In this document: piece after piece, positions 1 to 5,644 of the stretch
Layout of the letters: the number at the start of each line of letters is the position of its first letter
Numbering within the stretch: position 1 is the stretch's first letter
Assembly: GCA_034926865.1 (NCBI GenBank)
Contig: JAYFQP010000033.1
Span: 1-8,875, forward strand
Length of the DNA: 8,875 nt
Direction: 5' to 3'
Origin: RGIG1902 sp034926865
GTDB taxonomy: Bacteria > Bacillota > Clostridia > Oscillospirales > Butyricicoccaceae
Notes under the pieces: model-generated
Databases searched by the model: none
What the model was told of the DNA's origin: nothing
What the model saw: only the letters and a program-made list of their open reading frames with translations
Position numbers and translations under genes: made by a program

Positions 1-3
1 TGA

Positions 4-92
4 GGAGAGATGGTCGAGTTGGTTTAAGGCACCGGTCTTGAAAACCGGCGATGTGAAAGCATCCGTGGGTTCGAATCCCACTCTCTCCGCCA
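4..92 (+). tRNA. tRNA-Ser (anticodon UGA)
   Basis: The 7-bp acceptor stem pairs GGAGAGA (4-10) with TCTCTCC (82-88), followed by discriminator G89 and an encoded CCA (90-92). The anticodon stem CCGGT/ACCGG encloses a 7-nt loop with TGA at 39-41. A long variable arm follows, as class II serine tRNAs have, and the T arm contains GGTTCGAATCC. The molecule decodes UCA and other UCN codons. It lies 35 nt before a second tRNA-Ser with no clear terminator between them, so both probably come from one transcript whose promoter is outside the window. Confidence 0.97.
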
Positions 93-127
93 TCTGTTTT
101 AGTTGGATGCATTCATAATAGCTAAAT

Positions 128-217
128 GGAGAAATACCCAAGTGGTGAAGGGGCTCCCCTGCTAAGGGAGTAGGGCGTGAAAGCGTCGCGAGGGTTCAAA
201 TCCCTCTTTCTCCGCCA
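128..217 (+). tRNA. tRNA-Ser (anticodon GCU)
   Basis: The acceptor stem pairs GGAGAAA (128-134) with TTTCTCC (207-213), followed by G214 and an encoded CCA (215-217). The anticodon stem CTCCC/GGGAG encloses a loop with GCT at 161-163. A long variable arm confirms the serine class, and the T arm contains GGTTCAAATCC. It decodes AGC and AGU codons. It is the second gene of a tRNA-Ser pair and is followed at once by a strong hairpin. Confidence 0.97.
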
Positions 218-220
218 TAT

Positions 221-265
221 AAGAACCTCAGCTTTGATACAATATTGAAGCTGAGGTTCTTGCAT
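221..265 (+). terminator. Terminator hairpin after the tRNA-Ser pair
   Basis: AAGAACCTCAGCTT (221-234) and AAGCTGAGGTTCTT (248-261) form a perfect 14-bp stem with a 13-nt loop, three bases after the tRNA CCA end. The following tract is only moderately U-rich (GCATTTGTT). This probably ends the tRNA transcript. The next gene has its own promoter, whose -35 box begins 4 nt after the stem. Confidence 0.8.
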
Positions 266-294
266 TTGTTGTATTATGTGGGTAGGATTATAAA
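266..294 (+). promoter_or_regulatory. Sigma-A-type promoter for the sugar isomerase gene
   Basis: TTGTTG (266-271) and TATAAA (289-294) are separated by 17 bp. The predicted start of transcription is near 300, giving a leader of about 20 nt that holds the AAGGAGG ribosome binding site. An alternative pair, TTGCAT (260-265) with TAGGAT (283-288), is weaker. Read from sequence only. Confidence 0.55.
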
Positions 295-321
295 TATTCT
301 GTGAATCAAGGAGGTTGTAAA

Positions 322-1119
322 ATGAGAACAGGTTACCATGCAGTTTATCCAAGAGATTTTTATGCGGGTATTGATGACGCTTGCATAAACGGCTTTGATT
401 TTGTTCAGTTTGATTTAGGGGTTCCGAGGTTTTTCCTCGATAACCTAACAAATGACGAGTTGAAAAGCATACGAGATTATGCAAAAGATAAAAACATAGA
501 AATAACCTTCCATTCTCCTGGCGATAATGTCAGTTTATTTTGTGATTATCCCTTGATACGAAAAGGCATTATTGATGAATTTATGTTCATATTAGAAAAG
601 GCAGATTTACTGAATGCAAGACATATGACATTTCACGCGGGCGTTTATCCTAAGTTCAAGAAAAGTGGGTGTAAAACAGATAATAATTCATATGCTGATT
701 ATTATGCAGAAGTATTTTACGATAACTTGAAAACATTAATTGATAATTGTGGAAATGTTCTTGTTTGCATGGAGAATTTAGATTTGGACGATATAAAACG
801 GGAAGTAATAAAGCGTTTTTTTGATGAGAGACAGCCTATTTATTTAACGCTAGACACAGCAAAAATGTATTCTCGCAACAATGAATTAAATAAACAAGAC
901 TTTGATTTTTTTATTGAACATAAAGACCGTATCAGAGAAATGCACATACACGATTTGAATAAAGAGTATGGCGGCCATCAAATAGTGGGGAATGGAATTA
1001 TTGATTTTTCTATCTTCAAGCAGTTTGTAAATGACGATGTCTATATTAATTTTGAAGTAAGACCTGTTGAGGCAGCAAAGAAGTCGAAAAATGCTATTGA
1101 TATGATCTGGAATTCTTAA
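322..1119 (+). CDS. Sugar phosphate isomerase/epimerase (xylose isomerase-like TIM barrel)
   Basis: This 265-aa cytoplasmic protein belongs to the AP endonuclease family 2 / xylose isomerase-like TIM-barrel group. Members use divalent metal to isomerise or epimerise sugars or cyclitols, and some act as endonucleases. Probable metal ligands, read from typical strand-end motifs, are H64 (FHSP), H105 (FHAG), E151 (MENL), D178 (LTLDTA), H208/H210 (MHIHD), H219 and E245 (NFEVRP), so the active site looks intact. The start is ATG 322 because AAGGAGG lies at 308-314 with good spacing; the in-frame GTG at 301 lies upstream of that site and would sit at the transcription start. The gene stands alone behind the tRNA pair with its own promoter. 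No pathway neighbours are present, so the substrate cannot be inferred. An endonuclease IV-like role is less likely given the divergent sequence. Confidence 0.87.
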   Translation: MRTGYHAVYPRDFYAGIDDACINGFDFVQFDLGVPRFFLDNLTNDELKSIRDYAKDKNIEITFHSPGDNVSLFCDYPLIRKGIIDEFMFILEKADLLNARHMTFHAGVYPKFKKSGCKTDNNSYADYYAEVFYDNLKTLIDNCGNVLVCMENLDLDDIKREVIKRFFDERQPIYLTLDTAKMYSRNNELNKQDFDFFIEHKDRIREMHIHDLNKEYGGHQIVGNGIIDFSIFKQFVNDDVYINFEVRPVEAAKKSKNAIDMIWNS

Positions 1120-1172
1120 GCTTATTTTCTATTATGAGTATAATCTGTATGATTACAACTTGCCATAGTTTT

Positions 1173-1245
1173 ACACCCTCGTTTACGATTGATACTCTCG
1201 ATTACGAAAGGTATACCATCGCTAACGATTGGTCGGAAAGGGTGT
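1173..1245. repeat. Three helically spaced copies of TCGnTWACGA between inverted ACACCCT arms
   Basis: Near-palindromic 10-mers TCGTTTACGA (1179-1188), TCGATTACGA (1198-1207) and TCGCTAACGA (1219-1228) are spaced 19 and 21 bp apart, close to two helical turns each. They are bracketed by ACACCCT (1173-1179) and its exact inverse AGGGTGT (1239-1245). This looks like a cluster of protein binding sites on one DNA face, or the remnant of a recombination or mobile-element end. No gene reads through it. It lies between the isomerase gene and the sigma operon; I cannot assign it. Confidence 0.55.
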
Positions 1246-1267
1246 TTACCGTATCACAATTATAAGC

Positions 1268-1307
1268 AAAGTCATGTATGAGGATTTAACTCGTATGTGA
1301 CTTTTTT
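1268..1307 (+). terminator. Intrinsic terminator downstream of the isomerase gene
   Basis: AAAGTCATGTATGAG (1268-1282) pairs with CTCGTATGTGACTTT (1290-1304) over a 15-bp stem with three G-U wobbles, followed by a run of T ending at 1307. It lies about 150 nt after the isomerase stop and probably ends that transcript before the sigma factor operon. Confidence 0.8.
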
Positions 1308-1351
1308 GTTTTATGCTATAATCAGCAAAGATTATTTATATGATCTCATAC

Positions 1352-1376
1352 TTAGCGTGCTTTTACAGCACGCTAA
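1352..1376 (+). other. Short hairpin in the sigma operon leader region
   Basis: TTAGCGTGC (1352-1360) and GCACGCTAA (1368-1376) form a 9-bp perfect stem with a 7-nt loop, followed by an A/T-rich stretch without a clean T-run. It may be a weak terminator or a regulator-binding palindrome. A poor sigma-A-like pair, TTTACA (1362-1367) with TATTTT (1384-1389) at 16 bp, overlaps it and could be the promoter of the sigma operon. No better promoter was found in 1310-1445. Confidence 0.45.
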
Positions 1377-1404
1377 AATTTTATATTTTCTGTGTAGCAT
1401 TTTC

Positions 1405-1428
1405 CACTTTTAAAAGGTGTTAAAAGTG
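1405..1428 (+). promoter_or_regulatory. Inverted repeat immediately before the sigma factor ribosome binding site
   Basis: CACTTTTAA (1405-1413) and TTAAAAGTG (1420-1428) are perfect 9-bp inverted arms around 6 nt. They end 2 nt before AGGAGG (1431-1436), which serves ATG 1446. As DNA this could be an operator; as RNA it would form a hairpin touching the ribosome binding site and could limit translation of the sigma factor. Confidence 0.5.
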
Positions 1429-1445
1429 AAAGGAGGGTTAAAAGC

Positions 1446-1934
1446 ATGGAACAACAAGCATTGCGTACGGATGATTGCATAGAAAAAGTTATTCGATATT
1501 ATTCGGACATGGTATATCGCCTTGCTTTTGCTCACACAGGAACAAAGCATGATGCTGATGATGTTTTTCAAGAGGTCTTTCTTCGCTATGTTAAAAAGAA
1601 ACCTGTGTTCGAAGACGAGGAACATCGAAAGGCTTGGTTAATTCGGGTTACAATTAATTGCTCAAATAATTTTTGGAGTTCTTTGTGGAAGAAAAAGAGA
1701 CAGGAGCTTACAGATGAACTATTATTTGAAACAGAAGAAACTAAAAATCTCTATGTTGAATTGCAAGAATTACCATCAAAATATCGTGAAGTCATTCATC
1801 TATTTTATTACGAAAATATGTCACTTGAAGAGATAAGCCTTACCCTTAACAGGAAGAATTCCACAGTTAGAACTCAACTCACACGAGCAAGAGCCATGCT
1901 TAAAAAATTCATGAAGGAGGAAGATTATGTTTAG
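1446..1934 (+). CDS. ECF-type RNA polymerase sigma factor (sigma-70 family)
   Basis: This 162-aa protein has the two-domain layout of extracytoplasmic-function sigma factors. Region 2 covers about residues 12-80 and includes the core-binding segment DADDVFQEVFLRY (36-48). Region 4 covers about 105-157, with a helix-turn-helix ending in STVRTQLTRARAMLKK. There is no sigma region 1 or 3, and the length is typical for the class. It would bind core RNA polymerase and direct it to a small set of promoters when its partner releases it. The start ATG 1446 follows AGGAGG with 9-nt spacing. Its last codons overlap the start of the DUF4179 gene by 8 bp, so the two are translationally coupled, which is the usual arrangement of an ECF sigma factor with its membrane regulator. 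The target genes and signal cannot be read from this window. Confidence 0.92.
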   Translation: MEQQALRTDDCIEKVIRYYSDMVYRLAFAHTGTKHDADDVFQEVFLRYVKKKPVFEDEEHRKAWLIRVTINCSNNFWSSLWKKKRQELTDELLFETEETKNLYVELQELPSKYREVIHLFYYENMSLEEISLTLNRKNSTVRTQLTRARAMLKKFMKEEDYV

Positions 1935-2988
1935 AGAACAGTACGATCAACTCAATAAACAAGTTGTCCCAGATAAGAATTTGCTGCAAGATACAATTAG
2001 TAGAGCCAAGAAGTTTGAGGTAATCTATGATAATAAAGTCTATTCATTCCGTAAACCTGTCATCGCTTTAGTAACCATTTGTCTTTGTCTCTCCCTTGTA
2101 ATTCCGGCTTTAGCTGCTACAGTAGAACCAATATATCAACTCATGTATATGGTTTCTCCAACTGTTGCACAGTTTTTTATGCCTGTCCAAAAATCAAATG
2201 AAGACAGCGGCATAAAAATGGAGGTTGTATCAGCCTATGTTCATGAAAATACAGCTGAAATTTATATAACAATGCAAGATTTAACGGATGATCGCATTGA
2301 TGAAACAACCGATTTTAATGACAGCTATTCTATTAACCGTCCATTTGACAGTACGGCACATTGTAAACGTATCGGATTCGACAAAAGTACAAAAACGGCT
2401 ACATTTTTAATTACCATAGAAGAATGGGGAAGCAAGGATATTACGGGAGATAAAATCACCTTTTTGGTTAATGAATTCCTGAGTCACAAAAAAAGTTATG
2501 AGAATGTTGAAATTCCTTTCGACCTTTCAACGGCTGTAGTTGCAGCGCAAGTTCAAACAGTATATACAACAGGCAGTGGAGGAACAGCGTACGAAAACGA
2601 TGATGGCCAATCAATTGTGCTTACTCCCGGCCAGACAATAGATCGCTTTCCTGTTGAAGGGATTGATATAACTGCAATCGGCTATATTGATGGAAAACTT
2701 CATGTACAAATGGCATTCAACAATCGATTAAAGAATGATAATCATGGCTTTTTCTTTTTGGTAGATAGCAATGGTCAAAGATATGATGAAAGCTACAATA
2801 TTTATTTTTCAAATCAATATGACAATGCGGAGGAAAGAATCGATTATTGTGAATATGTGTTTGACATTCCACAAGAAAAAATAAGTAACTATATTCTATA
2901 TGGTGACTTTGTAACATCGGGAATGTATACGGAAGGAAATTGGAGAGTTACATTTCCTTTAGAACAACTAAATTTGGAAAGGCAATGA
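1927..2988 (+). CDS. DUF4179-type membrane protein, probable anti-sigma factor or sensor
   Basis: This 353-aa protein has a short cytoplasmic N-terminus (about 1-42), one hydrophobic span (about 44-64, VIALVTICLCLSLVIPALAA) and a large extracytoplasmic domain with the composition of a beta-rich fold. This layout matches DUF4179 proteins, which in Firmicutes are encoded right after ECF sigma factors and are thought to hold the sigma factor at the membrane. The family assignment comes from layout, partner and general sequence character, not from a search. The start ATG 1927 has AAGGAGG at 1914-1920 inside the sigma gene, and the ORFs overlap by 8 bp. No zinc-binding anti-sigma motif (HxxxCxxC) is seen at the N-terminus, so binding would differ from the ZAS class. 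A terminator lies 75 nt downstream. Confidence 0.8.
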   Translation: MFREQYDQLNKQVVPDKNLLQDTISRAKKFEVIYDNKVYSFRKPVIALVTICLCLSLVIPALAATVEPIYQLMYMVSPTVAQFFMPVQKSNEDSGIKMEVVSAYVHENTAEIYITMQDLTDDRIDETTDFNDSYSINRPFDSTAHCKRIGFDKSTKTATFLITIEEWGSKDITGDKITFLVNEFLSHKKSYENVEIPFDLSTAVVAAQVQTVYTTGSGGTAYENDDGQSIVLTPGQTIDRFPVEGIDITAIGYIDGKLHVQMAFNNRLKNDNHGFFFLVDSNGQRYDESYNIYFSNQYDNAEERIDYCEYVFDIPQEKISNYILYGDFVTSGMYTEGNWRVTFPLEQLNLERQ

Positions 2989-3063
2989 GCGTATGCTTTG
3001 TCACAAGATAGTTGAAATCCAACTTAAAAATCGGGCGATATCTTAATACAGCGTGGCTCACAG

Positions 3064-3107
3064 AAAAATCCATGTTTTAGGTTTAAAACCTGAAACATGG
3101 ATTTTTT
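3064..3107 (+). terminator. Intrinsic terminator of the sigma/DUF4179 operon
   Basis: AAAAATCCATGTTT (3064-3077) pairs with AAACATGGATTTTT, and an inner stem AGGTTT/AAACCT follows after one mismatched pair, giving a stem of about 20 bp with a very small loop. The stem runs into a T tract (3102-3107). It separates the operon from the hydrolase gene. Confidence 0.88.
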
Positions 3108-3135
3108 GTTTTCAATATGATAAGCTTTCTATAAA
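3106..3135 (+). promoter_or_regulatory. Sigma-A-type promoter for the hydrolase gene
   Basis: TTGTTT (3106-3111) and TATAAA (3130-3135) are separated by 18 bp and start inside the T tract of the preceding terminator. Transcription would begin near 3142, so the in-frame ATG at 3135 lies upstream of the mRNA, which supports ATG 3171 as the true start. Confidence 0.5.
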
Positions 3136-3170
3136 TGGATCTCAGATTTATAATGCCAATAGGAGGTTTT

Positions 3171-3914
3171 ATGCTTTTCAGGGAAATCGGTGACAGAAAC
3201 TTACCGAGCATCATTCTTTTGCATGGAGGAGGTCTTTCTTACTGGTCTTGGAATAAAATCGCAGGAGAACTTAAATATAAGTATCATATTATCATGCCGG
3301 TTATTGACGGCCATGGCGAAGACGGTAAGACAGAGTTTATCAGCATTTCAGATTCGGCAAAAAAACTGATCGCCTATATTGATGCAAATTTTAACGGAAA
3401 AATCTTTGCCATCGGAGGTCTTTCAATTGGCGCGCAAATTTCAGCTGAGGTCTTGTCTGTACGCGGGGACATCGCCGAGTATGCAATCCTTCAAAGTGCA
3501 CTTGTTTGTCCAATAAAAGGAACAAGCCTGCTCACAGTTCCAACATGTAAGTTATTTTATGGATTGATTAAGAAACGCTGGTTTTCAAAACTGCAGTCCC
3601 ATGCGCTCTGTATACCTGAATCAGACTTTGAACGCTACTATAATGACAGCCTGAAAATGTCAAAACAAACACTTATCAATATTGCGCTTAGCAACGGAAA
3701 TTATGCCCTCAAAAATTCTATTGCAGATACAAGCGCAAAAGTCTTGATTATCGTAGGCGAAAAGGAACTCCCAATTATGAAAAAATCCGCTGAGCTTTTA
3801 CACCGCACACTCAAAGATAGTCATCTATATATTGCAAAAGGGATGAGGCACGGGGAACTCAGTTTAATATTCACTTCAAAATACGTAGAACAACTTAATG
3901 CCTTGTTTGCGTAA
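3171..3914 (+). CDS. Alpha/beta-fold hydrolase
   Basis: This 247-aa cytoplasmic protein has the marks of the alpha/beta hydrolase fold. HGGG (18-21) is the oxyanion segment after the strand SIILL, the nucleophile elbow GLSIG holds Ser85, a candidate acid is Glu199 in GEKE (usually Asp), and the catalytic His is 227 in GMRHG. A lid region (about 110-170) lies between elbow and acid. The length is normal for small esterases and lipases of this superfamily. The start is ATG 3171 because AGGAGG (3161-3166) precedes it; upstream in-frame ATGs at 3135 and 3153 lack a binding site and the first falls in the -10 box. The substrate cannot be deduced. The stop codon lies within a few bases of a breakpoint with a truncated ABC transporter gene on the other strand, so the last residues may have been altered, although the ending LNALFA looks natural. 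Confidence 0.85.
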   Translation: MLFREIGDRNLPSIILLHGGGLSYWSWNKIAGELKYKYHIIMPVIDGHGEDGKTEFISISDSAKKLIAYIDANFNGKIFAIGGLSIGAQISAEVLSVRGDIAEYAILQSALVCPIKGTSLLTVPTCKLFYGLIKKRWFSKLQSHALCIPESDFERYYNDSLKMSKQTLINIALSNGNYALKNSIADTSAKVLIIVGEKELPIMKKSAELLHRTLKDSHLYIAKGMRHGELSLIFTSKYVEQLNALFA

Positions 3915-4022
3915 TTTACCGATAAACCCAGTGATTTTCCCATCCTCCAACCCAAATGAAACTGAGTCAAGCACGAACGAAGGATATTTCTTGCACAACT
4001 TAGTGACGGATAGAATATTCAT
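3876..4022 (-). pseudogene. Truncated ABC transporter ATP-binding protein, N-terminal 36 residues
   Basis: On the minus strand ATG 4022 begins a reading frame with MNILSVTKLCKKYPSFVLDS followed by VSFGLEDGKITGFIG. This is the standard start of an ABC transporter ATPase, up to the first residues of the Walker A loop. Where N-G-A-G-K-S/T should follow, the sequence changes at about 3918 to the antisense of the hydrolase 3' end and stops at 3876. The rest of the ATPase and any permease are gone. The start has GAGGAAG upstream and overlaps the AbrB stop (ATGA), the usual coupling of an AbrB-like regulator to a transporter in Clostridia. No function remains. Confidence 0.8.
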
Positions 4023-4246
4023 TTTTCTTCCTCTGTCTGATCATTTCGAATATCTCCGAAAATTGACGCGGCAAGGCTTGCAAAGGTTTCTTTCGGTGGT
4101 ATGGCTATTCCTTGCTTGACATCTGCCAAAACAATTAAAGTATCGCCCGGGTTTATCCCAAAAATATCGCTTGCTTCCTTAGGAATCACAAACTGACCTT
4201 TTTCTCCCCCCTTGACAGTCCAGGCATATTTGCCTTCAGGCTTTAT
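4019..4246 (-). pseudogene. AbrB/MazE/SpoVT-family DNA-binding regulator with doubtful start
   Basis: The frame encodes the swapped-hairpin AbrB-type domain: KPEGKYAWTVKGGEKGQFVI, then PKEASDIFGINPGDTLIVL and KQGIAIPPKE, with an acidic tail ending EEEK. Family members usually begin with Met at the position that here reads ATA (4246-4244), just before KPEG. No ribosome binding site precedes it. The open frame continues upstream to a TTG at 4288, but that TTG lies between the -35 and -10 boxes of the likely promoter and so outside the mRNA. Several usually conserved positions differ (GGEKG for VGEKG, EAS for EAR). Such regulators normally control the ABC transporter encoded just behind them, and here that gene is cut off. 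It is probably a decaying gene; use of a rare ATA start is an alternative. Confidence 0.6.
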
Positions 4247-4270
4247 GAATAGTATGATTTGTTTAACTAA

Positions 4271-4299
4271 ATTAAACTCAACTACCAATCCCCTGTCAA
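4271..4299 (-). promoter_or_regulatory. Near-consensus promoter upstream of the AbrB gene
   Basis: On the minus strand TTGACA (4299-4294) and TTTAAT (4276-4271) are separated by exactly 17 bp, a perfect -35 with a five-of-six -10. Transcription would start near 4264, leaving about 18 nt before the ATA codon at 4246 and no visible ribosome binding site. Confidence 0.65.
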
Positions 4300-4341
4300 C
4301 AGTGAACTATTTGCTCGCATTTGCTATATCAAATACGTAAT

Positions 4342-4372
4342 ACAAAAAGCGGAGGGGAAACCCCCTCCGCTT
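4342..4372 (-). terminator. Intrinsic terminator of the lysis cassette
   Basis: Read on the minus strand, AAGCGGAGGGG (4372-4362) pairs with CCCCTCCGCTT (4357-4347) around a 4-nt loop and is followed by a T-rich tail (4348-4342). The GC-rich 11-bp stem begins 6 nt after the endolysin stop codon, so it ends the prophage lysis operon. Confidence 0.92.
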
Positions 4373-4377
4373 ATCAT

Positions 4378-5127
4378 TTATTTCTTCGCCCTCATGATCA
4401 TTGTTATAACCTCTTCGCGTGTCGCAAAGTTGCGGGGGGAAGTGCCATCTGATATACCATCGGCTTTGGCCTTATCTACATACTCCTTGGCATAGCTGCT
4501 TAGCGGCAGCTTATCTCTGCTCTCAAGGTATACGTTCATCATTTCATTGAATTGTGCCTGAGTCATAGCTTCCTCCCCAAAAATATAATATCTCGGCGCA
4601 CGGTTTGAGCAGTCTTTATCCAGATATTCGGGCAGGACATAAATATCGCTGCCGCTTACCGTAACCTTACCGGCTCTCCCGGCCTTATTAAACTTACCGA
4701 CATAATAAGCCGGATCCCATACGATAAACTTACCATCTTTAATTCCTCTTACCGCAATATAATGTCCTGCGTCGCTGAAAAGCCCGGTGTAGCCTGCCCT
4801 GTCTCCCCCCACGTTAGCGATCGCCCAAGCGCCGTTTTGGAGCGCCTCCGTGAGCACATTTACATTTGAGGAAGTCTTGTGTTCAAGCTCAAACTTATCT
4901 GCTGTTTTATGCCCCAGAAGTGCCATATCAGTTCCTGTAGAGGCTCTTGCCCCCACCGATATGCTGTAAGCCGCCGATTGCTTTGGCGGCCAGGCCTCCC
5001 CCATAATCCCCTCGACTACCATAGACATACAGCACACTCCGCAGCCCGAAGTGGCTACTGTGGCATCAGGCCTCGATGCATGCGGATAAGGGATGGTTTT
5101 ATAACTGAACTGGTTGTGATAGCTCAT
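4378..5127 (-). CDS. Phage endolysin: C39-like cysteine peptidase with SLH-like C-terminal domain
   Basis: This 249-aa protein has an N-terminal papain-like/C39-type domain with a plausible triad: Cys29 in SGCGVCCMS, His122 in AGHYIAVRG and Asp138 in VWDPAYY. Such phage enzymes cut peptide bonds in the cell wall. The last 60 residues (about 188-249) include YAKEYVDKAKADGISDG and FATREEVITMIMRAKK, which resemble the S-layer-homology-like repeat found at the end of many clostridial phage lysins and probably bind the wall. No signal peptide is seen, so export would need the holin. The start ATG 5127 overlaps the holin stop (ATGA), with GGAG 8 nt upstream. It is the last gene of the cassette, and a terminator follows at once. 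All key residues are present, so it may be active although the prophage is defective. The exact bond cut is unknown. Confidence 0.83.
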   Translation of the reverse strand: MSYHNQFSYKTIPYPHASRPDATVATSGCGVCCMSMVVEGIMGEAWPPKQSAAYSISVGARASTGTDMALLGHKTADKFELEHKTSSNVNVLTEALQNGAWAIANVGGDRAGYTGLFSDAGHYIAVRGIKDGKFIVWDPAYYVGKFNKAGRAGKVTVSGSDIYVLPEYLDKDCSNRAPRYYIFGEEAMTQAQFNEMMNVYLESRDKLPLSSYAKEYVDKAKADGISDGTSPRNFATREEVITMIMRAKK

Positions 5128-5423
5128 GCCGTCAGCTCCGTGTTTATACGATAAACTTCTGCCTCTATCAAGGCATCGAGCGCTTCGTCGTCAACAGTTA
5201 CGCCCATTTTAGCCAAAAAATCAAGAACATACTGTTTCTTTTCGATCCCTCTGCCGCTTCCGGCATAAATCTGCTCGGCCGCATCCACGGCAACGGCAAC
5301 CCACTTCATTATTTGAGTAAGCTGCTCAGTGCTGGTCTTTGATTTGATCCAAGGCACGATAAAAGTCGTTATAATAGCCGATAACAAAGTAATTACGGCA
5401 GTTATAATTTGCGTATAGTCCAT
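5124..5423 (-). CDS. Phage holin, LLH family
   Basis: This 99-aa protein has an N-terminal membrane span (about 4-26), then a charged, mostly helical part with VAVAVDAAEQIYAGSGRGIE and KKQYVLDFLAKMGVTVDDEA. This pattern matches the LLH holin family, common directly before endolysin genes in Firmicutes phages. It would assemble in the cytoplasmic membrane and let the endolysin reach the wall. GAGG lies about 10 nt before the start ATG (5423-5421). The start shares one base with the stop of the upstream 73-aa gene (TAATG), and its own stop overlaps the endolysin start, so all three are translationally coupled. Confidence 0.85.
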   Translation of the reverse strand: MDYTQIITAVITLLSAIITTFIVPWIKSKTSTEQLTQIMKWVAVAVDAAEQIYAGSGRGIEKKQYVLDFLAKMGVTVDDEALDALIEAEVYRINTELTA

Positions 5424-5644
5424 TACTCTTTATCCTCGCTTTCTTTAGTGGTGTATCCGGTCACTACCTTACTTATTTTTATACCCGCAAGCAACAGGGC
5501 CTCTACGCCCCCGGCTCCAAGGGTATACTGTATAAGCGTGTCCGGCACGGCACCCTTGACCCAAAACGTGACAATCATGCTGACAATAAAAGCCAGCATA
5601 AACAGTCCGATTGCAAGCAGGATGCAGTTAGCTGTCTTTTTCAT
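5423..5644 (-). CDS. Small two-span phage membrane protein in the lysis cassette
   Basis: This 73-aa protein has two hydrophobic segments, about residues 6-30 (ILLAIGLFMLAFIVSMIVTF) and 41-62, with a charged C-terminus (KESEDKE). The size, topology and place just before an LLH holin suggest a second holin, an antiholin or a lysis accessory; I cannot assign a named family. The start ATG (5644-5642) overlaps the stop of the 31-aa gene (ATGA), and only a weak binding site is seen upstream, so it probably depends on translational coupling. Confidence 0.7.
   Translation of the reverse strand: MKKTANCILLAIGLFMLAFIVSMIVTFWVKGAVPDTLIQYTLGAGGVEALLLAGIKISKVVTGYTTKESEDKE

Noticed and set aside
122..484. 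120-codon minus-strand frame across the tRNA-Ser (GCU) gene and the start of the isomerase
   Set aside because: It covers a clear tRNA, a terminator and a conserved gene on the other strand; the translated product has no protein-like pattern.
1179..1228. Possible CRISPR-like repeat array
   Set aside because: The repeated unit is only 10 bp with 9-11 bp between copies and just three imperfect copies; no cas gene is near.
1410..1625. Minus-strand frame over the sigma factor start
   Set aside because: Antisense to a well-supported gene and its leader; no ribosome binding site.
2717..2917. Minus-strand frame inside the DUF4179 gene
   Set aside because: Antisense shadow of a coupled operon gene with no coding signs of its own.
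3898..4119. Plus-strand frame running from the hydrolase end across the AbrB-ABC fossil
   Set aside because: It is antisense to recognisable AbrB and ABC sequence and lacks a start signal.
4879..5154. Plus-strand frame rich in Cys and Arg opposite the endolysin
   Set aside because: Shadow of the endolysin gene, whose motifs and overlaps are clear.
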